Shown piece by piece: positions 13,966 through 21,513 of a stretch of DNA of 23,134 nt. Location: positions 1 through 23,134 of the forward strand of contig JAVVWP010000028.1 in NCBI GenBank assembly GCA_036652055.1, in the 5' to 3' direction. The position numbers and the translations under genes are program-made. Origin of the DNA: Fimenecus sp036652055 (GTDB lineage: Bacteria > Bacillota > Clostridia > Oscillospirales > Acutalibacteraceae). Every line of letters starts with the position of its first letter. Position 1 is the stretch's first letter. The notes beneath the pieces were generated by a model that was not told the DNA's origin, searched no databases, and was given only the letters and a program-made list of their open reading frames with translations.

Positions 13966-16038
13966 TTAATTTAAAAGTAGTTTATCTAATTTTTCGCCCG
14001 ATGTTTTGTCATAAGAGCAAATATCATTATTAGAAATGGTGAAAATCGTATTATTAATATATGTGCCACGAATAATTCCGTCATCTGAGTAACTCTGATT
14101 TTTTTCTCCCTCACCATATTTACCGCTAATTTTAAGCGAATTGTTTTCAACGGTAATTAGGCTTAGATAGCTTTCAGTTTTGTTTGAGCTACCAATAGTT
14201 TTGTTAATTGGTATTGCAAATTCATTGGTGTTGTTAATTGAAAGATATGCTTTATGGCTGTTTTGCACAGGACTTTCAACATATCTGCCATTATAGGTTA
14301 TTTTGCTAACTTCCTTAGGATTTGCCTTATCGCTAATATCAAAAAGTGAAACTTTTAAACCATTGTTTGCGCCATTTTGCGTTCCGTCACGACCTATTCC
14401 GATAACATATTTATCGCTGTACGGGTGAAGATAATTAGAAAATCCAGGTACTTTAACTTCACCTAAAACCGTTGGTGCAACTGGATTTTTAAGGTCAATC
14501 ACAAACAAAGGGTCAGTCTGTTTAAAAGTTACCGTATAGGCGGTGTCGCCCATAAATCTAACCGCATAAATTCTTTCGCCCTTTGCGAGATTTGTTATTT
14601 CGCCGACCTTTTGAAGTTTCATATCAAGAATTGTAATGCTGTTTGATGAATTTGAATTCAAAGTGGTTGCAATTCTAAAATATCCATTATATTGGTCCAT
14701 TGAAAATTGATTTAGAATACTTCCGTCAACCTCGCCAAAGCAGTTATATTGAATATCCTCACCAATATCAAACATAAATATTTGAGTTCTTTCAGAGTTT
14801 GAAATAATACTTGACGAAACAGTGTCATTGTTATTTGAAACAACATCATCACTAACTTTTTCATCTACAAAATTTCGAGCAAGAAAAAGCTTGTTTTCAG
14901 TGCTGTAACATTGAGAAGAGCCACCTAAAACTGCAAGAGTTTTCACATCTTTTTCTTTATCCTTTATATCGATAAGTGCAAGGCAGGTATAAGAGCTTTC
15001 ATTGTTATCTTTTAACAATTTTATAGAATTTGTCGAAAATTTCACTTTTTCTTCGCCCTTATAATAAGAGGGGATACAGTTATCTTTCAGAGTTTTGTCA
15101 TCTTTAAAAAGCGGAACGGAATAATTAGTTATAAGGTAAAGCCTGTTATTTACAAGCCGAGAAGAAATATAAAAGCCATCAAGTGAAATTTCATTTACAT
15201 TTTTAGGGTTAGCCCTGTCAGAAATATCAAAAATCACTGCCGAAGTTTTTGCGTTTAACATAGTGCTATTAAAAGCCCAATCAATTTCGATTTCACTTTG
15301 AGGAGTTCCACTGATTTTAGCCTCATTTTTAATCAAATTGCTATTTTTAATGATAATAATTGTATCACCACTTTGATAAATCTCTACAATTTGAGTGTAA
15401 TAATCCTCTTTTTGAAAATCAATAGAAGAAACAATTTTAAGGTCTTTTGGATTTTCTGCATTTATTATAATAACCTTTGGATTTTCATTTTTAGAAACAG
15501 TATAGAGGTATTTTCCATCATTTTTAACAATATCAGCTTCATCAACATTTTTAACTTGCAAATTAGTTCCGCCAAATTGAGAGCTTTCACTATCGGTTTT
15601 TTTTGCAGTTTCATCTGCGCCCATTTCAGGCGAACCAGCTTCTAAATTTGAATTTTGCTTGTTACCAAACAAATTAAATTTATTATTATTTTTTTTATAA
15701 GCCTTTTGTTTATCTAAAAAGAATTTTTCAATTTCTGCATAGTCATTAGAATTTTTAATAGGTGCAGCGTTAAAATCCTCAGCACTAATTTTAGAAATAG
15801 GCGATTTTTCCTTTTCCAAGCTTAACATTTTACCGCCGACTGCAATAGCAGCAACAACGATAACAAAGCTTGCAGCGAGTGCGATATATCGTTTGTAGTT
15901 TGTCTTTTTAGGAGAAGACTTAATATTTTCCTCCTTGATTTTTAAAACGATATTTTCTTTTTGTAGGCTTTTTGGAAGTTCTATGTCGTCGCCTGCTATT
16001 TTTTCTTTAATATCATCAAATGAATTATTATCGTTCAT
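13966..16038 (-). CDS. Membrane-anchored beta-propeller protein, probable sensor/anti-sigma partner
   Basis: The 690-residue protein has a cytoplasmic N-terminus of about 47 residues, one membrane helix (about 48-68, YIALAASFVIVVAAIAVGG) and a large external part of about 600 residues. The external part matches the secreted Beta_propel family: LQVKNVDEADIVKNDGKYLY, then repeated blades such as VIIINAENPKDLKIVSSI, VFDISDRANPKNVNEISL, VIDLKNPVAPTVLGEVKV and LFDISDKANPKEVSKI. A linker rich in N, S and K lies at about 110-160. Its ATG overlaps the ECF sigma stop (ATGA), so the two are made together. A short cytoplasmic tail plus external sensor is the layout of an anti-sigma factor, but no ZAS zinc motif is seen, so that role is inferred. 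Confidence 0.8.
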   Translation of the reverse strand: MNDNNSFDDIKEKIAGDDIELPKSLQKENIVLKIKEENIKSSPKKTNYKRYIALAASFVIVVAAIAVGGKMLSLEKEKSPISKISAEDFNAAPIKNSNDYAEIEKFFLDKQKAYKKNNNKFNLFGNKQNSNLEAGSPEMGADETAKKTDSESSQFGGTNLQVKNVDEADIVKNDGKYLYTVSKNENPKVIIINAENPKDLKIVSSIDFQKEDYYTQIVEIYQSGDTIIIIKNSNLIKNEAKISGTPQSEIEIDWAFNSTMLNAKTSAVIFDISDRANPKNVNEISLDGFYISSRLVNNRLYLITNYSVPLFKDDKTLKDNCIPSYYKGEEKVKFSTNSIKLLKDNNESSYTCLALIDIKDKEKDVKTLAVLGGSSQCYSTENKLFLARNFVDEKVSDDVVSNNNDTVSSSIISNSERTQIFMFDIGEDIQYNCFGEVDGSILNQFSMDQYNGYFRIATTLNSNSSNSITILDMKLQKVGEITNLAKGERIYAVRFMGDTAYTVTFKQTDPLFVIDLKNPVAPTVLGEVKVPGFSNYLHPYSDKYVIGIGRDGTQNGANNGLKVSLFDISDKANPKEVSKITYNGRYVESPVQNSHKAYLSINNTNEFAIPINKTIGSSNKTESYLSLITVENNSLKISGKYGEGEKNQSYSDDGIIRGTYINNTIFTISNNDICSYDKTSGEKLDKLLLN

Positions 16039-16553
16039 TTTTCTATCTCCTTTCTTAGCTTTAAAAAGGCTCTGCTAAGCTTTGAGCGGACAGTCACCGC
16101 AGGAATATCTATAATTTTTGAAATTTCCTTTGAATTAAATCCACCAACAGCCGAAAGCAGAACGATGGTTTTTTCTTCTTCTGATATTGTTTTCAAAGCA
16201 TTTTGAATGTCATAACTTAAAAGCATACGATCCTCTAAGCATTCTTCGGACTTTACATTCTCATCAAGTTCATCGACTAACTTCAAAGAATTTTGCGAAA
16301 GCATTGTCTTAGCTGTGTTAGAAAGTGCCTTAAAAAAATATGCCTTAACCTTTTCTGGGCTTTTAATTGACTTTACAGATTTAAAAACCTTTATGACACA
16401 TTCTGAAACAGCGTCCTCAGCGTCATATGTATTACCGAGATATTTAAGTGCATAAAGATAAAGTTGTTTTGCATAAAGAGAGTATATTTCACCAAAGGCA
16501 TCACAGTCACCACTCTGTGCCTTTAATAATAAGTCCTTCATATCTTTTTCCAT
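16035..16553 (-). CDS. ECF-type RNA polymerase sigma factor
   Basis: The 172-residue protein has sigma region 2 (about 8-75, FGEIYSLYAKQLYLYALKYL, then DAEDAVSECVIKVFKSV) and region 4 (about 110-170, ALKTISEEEKTIVLLSAVGG, then SKEISKIIDIPAVTVRSKLSRAFLKLRK, read as the two segments SKEISKIIDIPAV and TVRSKLSRAFLKLRK). There is no region 1.1 or 3, as expected for an ECF factor. The start is ATG 16553 because AGGGGGAA lies just upstream; an in-frame ATG at 16610 sits close to the promoter's -10 and lacks a site. The stop overlaps the beta-propeller start, so the two are coupled. A promoter of ECF type precedes it, which suggests self-activation. Confidence 0.92.
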   Translation of the reverse strand: MEKDMKDLLLKAQSGDCDAFGEIYSLYAKQLYLYALKYLGNTYDAEDAVSECVIKVFKSVKSIKSPEKVKAYFFKALSNTAKTMLSQNSLKLVDELDENVKSEECLEDRMLLSYDIQNALKTISEEEKTIVLLSAVGGFNSKEISKIIDIPAVTVRSKLSRAFLKLRKEIEK

Positions 16554-16567
16554 GGAATTCCCCCTAA

Positions 16568-16589
16568 AACATATCCTGCAGAATATGTT
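16568..16589. promoter_or_regulatory. 22-bp near-perfect dyad in the sigma-factor leader
   Basis: The 22 bases 16568-16589 are palindromic except for one pair, which would be G-U in RNA. Arms AACATAT and ATATGTT flank a central CTGCAG. It lies between the putative ECF promoter and the ribosome-binding site of the sigma gene. It could be a repressor operator or a 9-bp leader hairpin. Confidence 0.5.
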
Positions 16590-16615
16590 AGATTTTAAAA
16601 TCCCTTTCATACTAA

Positions 16616-16644
16616 TAGACTATCACAAGGCACAAAGTGTTGCA
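16616..16644 (-). promoter_or_regulatory. Candidate ECF-type promoter of the sigma operon
   Basis: On the minus strand TGCAAC (16639-16644, followed by ACTTT) and AGTCTA (16616-16621) are 17 bases apart. This resembles the TGAAAC-n16/17-CGTA/CGTCTA pattern of Firmicutes ECF sigma promoters, which often carry an AAC motif at -35. The predicted transcript start is near 16608. Autoregulation is inferred from the pattern. Confidence 0.5.
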
Positions 16645-16715
16645 ACAAATAATAATATTATTAAGAATTTTGTAATAAGAATTTAATAAATGTAAAGAAA
16701 AAGCATAAAAATTTT

Positions 16716-16760
16716 AAAAAATCCGCCTGCCTTAAAATAAAGTAAGCGGATTTTTTTTAT
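16716..16760 (-). terminator. Terminator of the esterase/beta-helix operon
   Basis: AAAAAATCCGC (16716-16726) pairs with GCGGATTTTTT (16746-16756), giving an 11-bp stem with flanking A and T runs. On the minus strand the stem is followed by a T-rich run just after the SASA esterase stop codon. Confidence 0.8.
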
Positions 16761-17521
16761 TTTATACTTTTAAAAGCTTCATAATATCTTTTCCCAAATT
16801 CAATGTTTGATTTGGTTGAAAAATGAATATGGTCTGGTGGCTTATTTCCAAAAAGCCCATCACTGCTTACGAATTTAACTTTAGGAACTTCTTTTTCTAT
16901 ACGCTTGTTCGCATTTATAATTTCAGTAGTAGCGGGAGTTTCAGCTTTATATTGAGGTGTCATATCGCCCGTGATAAATGGGAGATTATCGTTTTTAGCA
17001 GCCTGCCTAAATCCTGCGATTAAAGTTTTTAGCTTTCCAAAATAAAAATCTTCTTTAGCAAAGTTTTGAACATCGGTTTCGCCTTGATGCCAAAGAAAGC
17101 CGACAATTCTATTTTCACTATTTTGTTTTAATGCGAATTCTATAAATTCAATAGCTGTTTCATAAAGGCATTCGCCCTCACCCCAGCGGTGTTCTAAAAA
17201 GCCCGTGCCACCAACTGCAACATTAAGAATTAAAAGCTTTCTGCCATTTGCTAAATCATTTTTAATATATTCCTGTGCAAAATAAAGCGAAAAAGAGGTA
17301 GTTCTGTTTTCCCATGGCTTTGCTATATTAAAATGAACTGTTGTAGGAAAAAGTGGCTCGGTTTCACTCCAAATGCAATCGTAATAAAGCATCATTATTT
17401 TATTGCTTTTATGGAAATGTGTAAAGCCTCTACCATATCCATAGGCGTTGGATTGCCCTGCAACAACAATAATATCAAAGGGAGTATCATTCATTTGACT
17501 TTCAATAAGCTCATTTTTCAT
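16757..17521 (-). CDS. SASA/CE6-type carbohydrate O-acetylesterase
   Basis: The 254-residue SGNH-like esterase belongs to the sialate-O-acetylesterase/acetylxylan-esterase (SASA) family. Visible are the nucleophile block VAGQSNAYGYG (Ser24), the glycine block VGGTGFLEHRWGEG, the oxyanion/substrate segment FLWHQGETDVQN and the Asp-His block PDHIHFS (Asp230, His233). Such enzymes remove acetyl groups from sugar hydroxyls. There is no signal peptide, so it should work in the cytoplasm. It starts two bases after the stop of the beta-helix gene and is the last gene of the operon. The exact sugar is not known; acetylated sialic acid, xylan fragments and other acetyl-sugars are all possible. Confidence 0.85.
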   Translation of the reverse strand: MKNELIESQMNDTPFDIIVVAGQSNAYGYGRGFTHFHKSNKIMMLYYDCIWSETEPLFPTTVHFNIAKPWENRTTSFSLYFAQEYIKNDLANGRKLLILNVAVGGTGFLEHRWGEGECLYETAIEFIEFALKQNSENRIVGFLWHQGETDVQNFAKEDFYFGKLKTLIAGFRQAAKNDNLPFITGDMTPQYKAETPATTEIINANKRIEKEVPKVKFVSSDGLFGNKPPDHIHFSTKSNIEFGKRYYEAFKSIK

Positions 17522-17523
17522 AA

Positions 17524-19689
17524 TTAATTCCTACCAATCTCTGTTAATTTTTGTTGTCTTATTATTTCTAAAACGATGTTTTTGGATTTAAGTTTTTTAA
17601 AATCCACTATTCCATCTTTAATAGTAGTGCCATTTATTGAAATTATAACATCATCTTTTTTAACGCCGAGCGATTTTAATTTAGAAAAAAGCGAAAGTTT
17701 ATCAACATAAAGCCCATTAAAATCAGGCGAACCCGACATTGAACGGCTAAATTCATCAAGAGTTGAAAATTCGCCGAGAGAGTTTTTAAAATGCTCTGAT
17801 TTATTAACTTCGTTTATCTTTAAAACAGGAGTCGGTTTGTTGCATTTACCAAAATTAAAATCGAACTTTTTAAAATTTTCAAATTCAAAGGTTTGATTTA
17901 AAATATCATTCAATTTGCAAAAAACAAAAAAGTTGGACTGATTTTTGAGTAGCTTTTGCTTTTTTGAACTTTCATCTGCATTTACAAAATAATTATCAAA
18001 TATTTTCGTTGTAAAACCACGATTAACTATAATTACATTTAAAGGGTTATAATTCAGCACAATATTATTGTATATTTCATCATCATTTCCTTTAAAGGTT
18101 GCGTGCAAATCAATAGGAGCATTTATTATAATGTTGTTTCTGACAGTTCTAAAAAACCCTTCTCTAAGCTTAATTCCCTTGTTGATACAAAGATTATTTT
18201 CAATCAAATAGTTTGAAGAACCATCGTCAAGGTCAATACCAAATCCGTGAGTGCCATCAATTCGGTTATGCCTTATTACATTTTTGTCAAGCATATCAAA
18301 AATTGCATATGGCTTTTTCCATTTGCCAAAACAACCACTGGTATTGTATCCCTTTAATGACCAAAACCTGTCACGCCCCCAGCTGTTAAAAGGGCCGTGG
18401 TCACCAGTTTCTGCAACGCAGTCAAATATATCACAGCTTTCAATTATATGACCGCCAAAGGCATTCTCACAGATGTTAATTCCAGCTCGTGGCAGATGGT
18501 GAAAGGTTGAATTCAGAATAGACACTTTATGGCTAAGACTAATACAAACGCCGGCAGATTGCTTGTCCTCCTGCCCAAGATTATAAAAATAGCAGTTATC
18601 AATAGAAATATTTCGAGGGTAATTATTGGATTTTGCACCTTTTTTATCAGGACTTTCCAATGAAGAAATGTGATTATCATTATCCCAGCTTGAGGTGCAG
18701 TATGTACTGTCCTTGTTTCCTAAAATAAGAATACCATTTGTATTGCAGTTTTCAAAATCGCAGTTATCAATGGTAATGTTATTGGCATAGTCAAAAATTC
18801 CTATGGCATTGCTACCAAGATTTTTAAAATTACAGTTTAAAATATTGATGTCAGAACTGTTTTTAATTGATATTGTACTTCCAAAATTAAAAGCCCAGTC
18901 ACTTCTTAAATATCTAACCCAAGGAGTTTTAAACATATTTCGCTCGGTATCAATAAAATCAATATTTTCAATGGATATATCAGTGCTTTTGCAACACTCA
19001 ATATTGATAAGATTAATTATATCCATTATCTCAATATCAAGTTTTATGTTATCATTTTTATCATCAAATAAAAAAAGCTCGCCATTTTCACTGTTATAAA
19101 ACCATTCATTTTCGCTGTCTATTAATTCAAAAGCATTTTCAACAACAACACAATCTTTTTTAAACTTATTGCCCCTGTTGTTGTCGCCAATCCATTCTAA
19201 ATCAAACCCATTATCAGAAAGCCCTTTGACTTTATAGCTGTTTGTGCCCCATTCATTTTCGTGCAAGGCTCTAAGATAGACTTTATCTATATCTTTACAA
19301 TTTTTAAGAGCTTTTTCTGCCATTTCCAAAGATGAATAATCATTTAAAATTTCATCTTCTTTAAAGTTTGGGTATCTTGCTAAAATCCCTTGCTTATCGC
19401 CTATTTTTAATCTCTCAAAATCCAAGCCTTTTGGAAGCGTTGTTACAATTGTGTTTTTATTAAATCTTTTAAAATCACATTCCAGTTTATAACCGCCAGT
19501 AAAAGACACTTTGCCATTTCCAATAAGCTTTAAACTGTCACATTTTAGATTTATTAAATTAAGCGCTCCGTAATATTCACCGCTTAAAAACTCAACTTTT
19601 ACATTCCCTGTCTGTGTTAAAAGCCACTCGCTAAGCTCACGCAGGGTGGTTAGATTTTCATCTTTTGATGGAAAAGAAAGGTTAATCAT
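17524..19689 (-). CDS. Right-handed beta-helix protein with C-terminal PDZ-like domain
   Basis: The 721-residue protein starts with a region that resembles N-terminal modules of beta-helix carbohydrate enzymes (VKVEFLSGEYYGALNLINL, then GILARYPNF near residue 108). A long parallel beta-helix follows, with repeats such as DINILNCNFKNLGSNAIGIF, ITIDNCDFENCNTNGILILG, VSILNSTFHHLPRAGINIC and NYLIENNLCINKGIKL. The segment DHGPFNSWGRDRFW is highly characteristic of a subset of these proteins. The last 60 residues look like a PDZ domain (LGVKKDDVIISINGTTIKDG). There is no signal peptide or membrane anchor. The TTTAGGAG ribosome-binding site is good. Neighbours are deacylating hydrolases, so a glycoside hydrolase or lyase acting on modified sugars is plausible; the activity is not proven. 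Confidence 0.8.
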   Translation of the reverse strand: MINLSFPSKDENLTTLRELSEWLLTQTGNVKVEFLSGEYYGALNLINLKCDSLKLIGNGKVSFTGGYKLECDFKRFNKNTIVTTLPKGLDFERLKIGDKQGILARYPNFKEDEILNDYSSLEMAEKALKNCKDIDKVYLRALHENEWGTNSYKVKGLSDNGFDLEWIGDNNRGNKFKKDCVVVENAFELIDSENEWFYNSENGELFLFDDKNDNIKLDIEIMDIINLINIECCKSTDISIENIDFIDTERNMFKTPWVRYLRSDWAFNFGSTISIKNSSDINILNCNFKNLGSNAIGIFDYANNITIDNCDFENCNTNGILILGNKDSTYCTSSWDNDNHISSLESPDKKGAKSNNYPRNISIDNCYFYNLGQEDKQSAGVCISLSHKVSILNSTFHHLPRAGINICENAFGGHIIESCDIFDCVAETGDHGPFNSWGRDRFWSLKGYNTSGCFGKWKKPYAIFDMLDKNVIRHNRIDGTHGFGIDLDDGSSNYLIENNLCINKGIKLREGFFRTVRNNIIINAPIDLHATFKGNDDEIYNNIVLNYNPLNVIIVNRGFTTKIFDNYFVNADESSKKQKLLKNQSNFFVFCKLNDILNQTFEFENFKKFDFNFGKCNKPTPVLKINEVNKSEHFKNSLGEFSTLDEFSRSMSGSPDFNGLYVDKLSLFSKLKSLGVKKDDVIISINGTTIKDGIVDFKKLKSKNIVLEIIRQQKLTEIGRN

Positions 19690-19703
19690 TTTTAACTCCT
19701 AAA

Positions 19704-19719
19704 AAATGCTAAAGCATTT
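19704..19719 (-). other. Hairpin at the end of the second SGNH gene
   Basis: AAATGC (19704-19709) and GCATTT (19714-19719) form a 6-bp stem with a TAAA loop. It overlaps the stop codon of the upstream SGNH gene and, on the minus strand, is followed by a short T-run before the beta-helix ribosome-binding site. It might reduce read-through or stabilise an mRNA end; it is too weak to call a terminator. Confidence 0.35.
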
Positions 19720-20452
19720 CATTAATAATTGGTTTTAACTTTTTGGTTATTATTTCATATCCATTTTCATTAGGGTGAAGACCATCAATAGTCAAATCCT
19801 TTTTAAAATCGCCATTTTCATCAATCAAATCAGAATAAATATCAGCAAACCTGCAATTGTATTTTTGCGAAAGCTCACGAAGCTTATAATTCATAGCAAT
19901 AATTTCAGAGCTGTTTGCACTTTCGTTGTAGCCATCAAATTTATCAGTTTTATTTTTGTTGACAGGGTAGACAGATTGCAAAATGATTTTACACTGTGGC
20001 AATTTTTTATTAATATTAATAATAATACTTTCAGTTCCCATAATAGCTGATTCAGAGCCTTTGCCACGATTTAAATCATTTATTCCAATCAACAAAATTA
20101 TAAGCTTTGGCTTCATAACAGTGATAGTTTCATCAAATCTTTCAAGCAAATTACGAGTAGTTTCTCCGCAGATGCCCCTGTTGCATACAGTGTATTCAGG
20201 GAACCATTTGTCAAGCTTATAAAAATCCGTAATGCTGTCGCCTGCAAAAACAATTTCGCCCTTTTTTTCAGTTTCGCATCTTTTAAGCATTTTATTTAAT
20301 ATGTTAAATTGCCCACCATTTCGTGCATCAGGAATTATAATTGCATTTTTCTTCTTTAAAGCAATAACAAGTGCAGAAATTGAAATAGCCAAAGCAGCTA
20401 AAGCTATAAGAAAAATCACAAAAGCAGGCAAATATTCCAAAACAAATTTCAT
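19709..20452 (-). CDS. Membrane-anchored SGNH/GDSL hydrolase (second copy)
   Basis: The 247-residue protein has one N-terminal hydrophobic helix (about 8-32, LPAFVIFLIALAALAISISA) followed by KKK, then a GDSL/SGNH esterase domain. All four blocks are present: GDSIT (Ser73), NRGICGETTRNLLERF (block II glycine), IGINDL (block III GxND) and DGLHPNENGY (Asp223, His226). Such enzymes hydrolyse esters, thioesters or sugar O-acetyl groups. The positive charges after the helix suggest that the C-terminal domain stays in the cytoplasm. It closely resembles the copy immediately upstream, so this is a tandem duplication. It is 20 bases from the beta-helix gene and probably co-transcribed. Confidence 0.87.
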   Translation of the reverse strand: MKFVLEYLPAFVIFLIALAALAISISALVIALKKKNAIIIPDARNGGQFNILNKMLKRCETEKKGEIVFAGDSITDFYKLDKWFPEYTVCNRGICGETTRNLLERFDETITVMKPKLIILLIGINDLNRGKGSESAIMGTESIIININKKLPQCKIILQSVYPVNKNKTDKFDGYNESANSSEIIAMNYKLRELSQKYNCRFADIYSDLIDENGDFKKDLTIDGLHPNENGYEIITKKLKPIINEML

Positions 20453-20474
20453 AGTTTTTTTACCCCATAAACAT

Positions 20475-21206
20475 TTATATCATTTCATCGATAATAGGTT
20501 TTAACTTTTTAGTGATTACCTCATATCCGTTTTCGTCAGGATGAAGCCCGTCAACGGTTAAGTCTTTTTTGAAATTGCCATTTTCATCACATAATACACA
20601 GGCCATATCAACATATTTCAAATCAAATTTTTCAGCTAATTCAACCAGTTTGTAATTAATAGCAATAATTTCAGCGTTAGTTGCGATACCGTTATATCCA
20701 GAAAATTTGTCAGTTTTATTTCGATTAACAGGGTAGGTAGACTCTAAAATTATTTTACACGAAGGAAGCTTTTCACGAATATTGATTATAATACTTTCAA
20801 CTCCGTTTACAGCAGACTCAACGCCAAGCCCATAATGCAAATTATTAACACCAATCAAAAGCACAATAAGCTTTGGCTGCATAACAAGAATGGTGCTGTC
20901 AAATCGCTCAAGCACATTACGGGTAGTTTCACCGCTAATGCCTCGATTGCAAACATTATAGTCAGGATACCATTTTTTAAGATTATAAAGCTCTGTAATG
21001 CTGTCGCCTGCAAATACAATTCCGCCTTTTTCGTCAGTTTTACAATCCTTTAGCATTTGTTTTAAAGGATTAACTTGATAGTCCCGAGTGCAATCTGCAA
21101 TTTCTGTTGTGTTTTTCCCTTTTAAGGTTATAACAAGTGCAGCAATTCCGATTGCCAAAGCAGTTAAAGATATAAGTAAAATCAAGCCAAAAATAAAATA
21201 TTTCAT
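20475..21206 (-). CDS. Membrane-anchored SGNH/GDSL hydrolase (first copy)
   Basis: The 243-residue product is the paralogue of the next gene, with the same layout: N-terminal helix (MKYFIFGLILLISLTALAIG), LKGK after the helix, then GDSIT (Ser69), NRGISGETTRNVLERF and DGLHPDENGY (Asp219, His222). Block III reads GVNN instead of the usual GxND; the oxyanion asparagine is kept. The chosen start, ATG 21206, aligns with the start of the paralogue. An in-frame ATG at 21224 would add six residues, and neither has a strong ribosome-binding site. It appears to be the first gene of the four-gene minus-strand operon. An inverted repeat lies upstream. Confidence 0.85.
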   Translation of the reverse strand: MKYFIFGLILLISLTALAIGIAALVITLKGKNTTEIADCTRDYQVNPLKQMLKDCKTDEKGGIVFAGDSITELYNLKKWYPDYNVCNRGISGETTRNVLERFDSTILVMQPKLIVLLIGVNNLHYGLGVESAVNGVESIIINIREKLPSCKIILESTYPVNRNKTDKFSGYNGIATNAEIIAINYKLVELAEKFDLKYVDMACVLCDENGNFKKDLTVDGLHPDENGYEVITKKLKPIIDEMI

Positions 21207-21226
21207 ACTAATCAAAATTGGCATAG

Positions 21227-21246
21227 TTTAGCAAAAAAATGCTAAA
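21227..21246 (-). promoter_or_regulatory. Inverted repeat upstream of the SGNH operon
   Basis: TTTAGC (21227-21232) and GCTAAA (21241-21246) are perfect inverted repeats around an A-rich 8-base spacer. They lie just upstream of the first SGNH gene. No clear promoter is visible in 21247-21310, although TATATT occurs nearby. Confidence 0.3.
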
Positions 21247-21299
21247 AATCGCATAATATAAGCGAGCCAAAACCTTTCCTTTTTTAAGTGATTTACAAG

Positions 21300-21344
21300 A
21301 CTTTAAGCAAAAACAGCAACCAATCCAAAGATTGACTGCTGTTT
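21300..21344 (-). terminator. Terminator after tRNA-Gly
   Basis: AAACAGCA (21311-21318) pairs with TGCTGTTT (21337-21344), and AATC (21322-21325) with GATT (21330-21333) inside. On the minus strand the stem is followed by TTTTTGCTT. It ends the tRNA-Gly transcript directly after its CCA. Confidence 0.8.
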
Positions 21345-21345
21345 A

Positions 21346-21420
21346 TGGAGCGGGTGATGGGAATCGAACCCACACAGCCAGCTTGGAAGGCTGGAATTCT
21401 AACCATTGAACTACACCCGC
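21346..21420 (-). tRNA. tRNA-Gly(TCC)
   Basis: On the minus strand the acceptor stem GCGGGTG/CACCCGC, the D-arm, the anticodon stem CCAGC/GCTGG with loop CTTCCAA (anticodon TCC), and the T-arm with GGTTCGATTCC are all intact. The discriminator base is T, and CCA is encoded (positions 21346-21348 read in reverse). TCC reads GGA and related glycine codons. It has its own promoter and terminator. Confidence 0.97.
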
Positions 21421-21451
21421 GTATTATTTACATCTTTTAACAACGATAGTT

Positions 21452-21480
21452 ATTTTATCAAATGTTGCTTGATTTGTCAA
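21452..21480 (-). promoter_or_regulatory. Strong sigma-A promoter of tRNA-Gly
   Basis: On the minus strand a perfect TTGACA (21475-21480) is followed after 17 bases by TAAAAT (21452-21457). About 30 bases separate the -10 from the tRNA 5' end, as usual for a tRNA leader. Confidence 0.8.
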
Positions 21481-21513
21481 CAACTTTTAGGTTTATTTCT
21501 TGAAAAATTCGTT

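Noticed and set aside
16611..16756. Possible small RNA between the sigma factor and the SASA esterase gene
   Set aside because: The region is explained by the sigma promoter on one side and the esterase terminator on the other; no separate promoter-terminator pair is evident.
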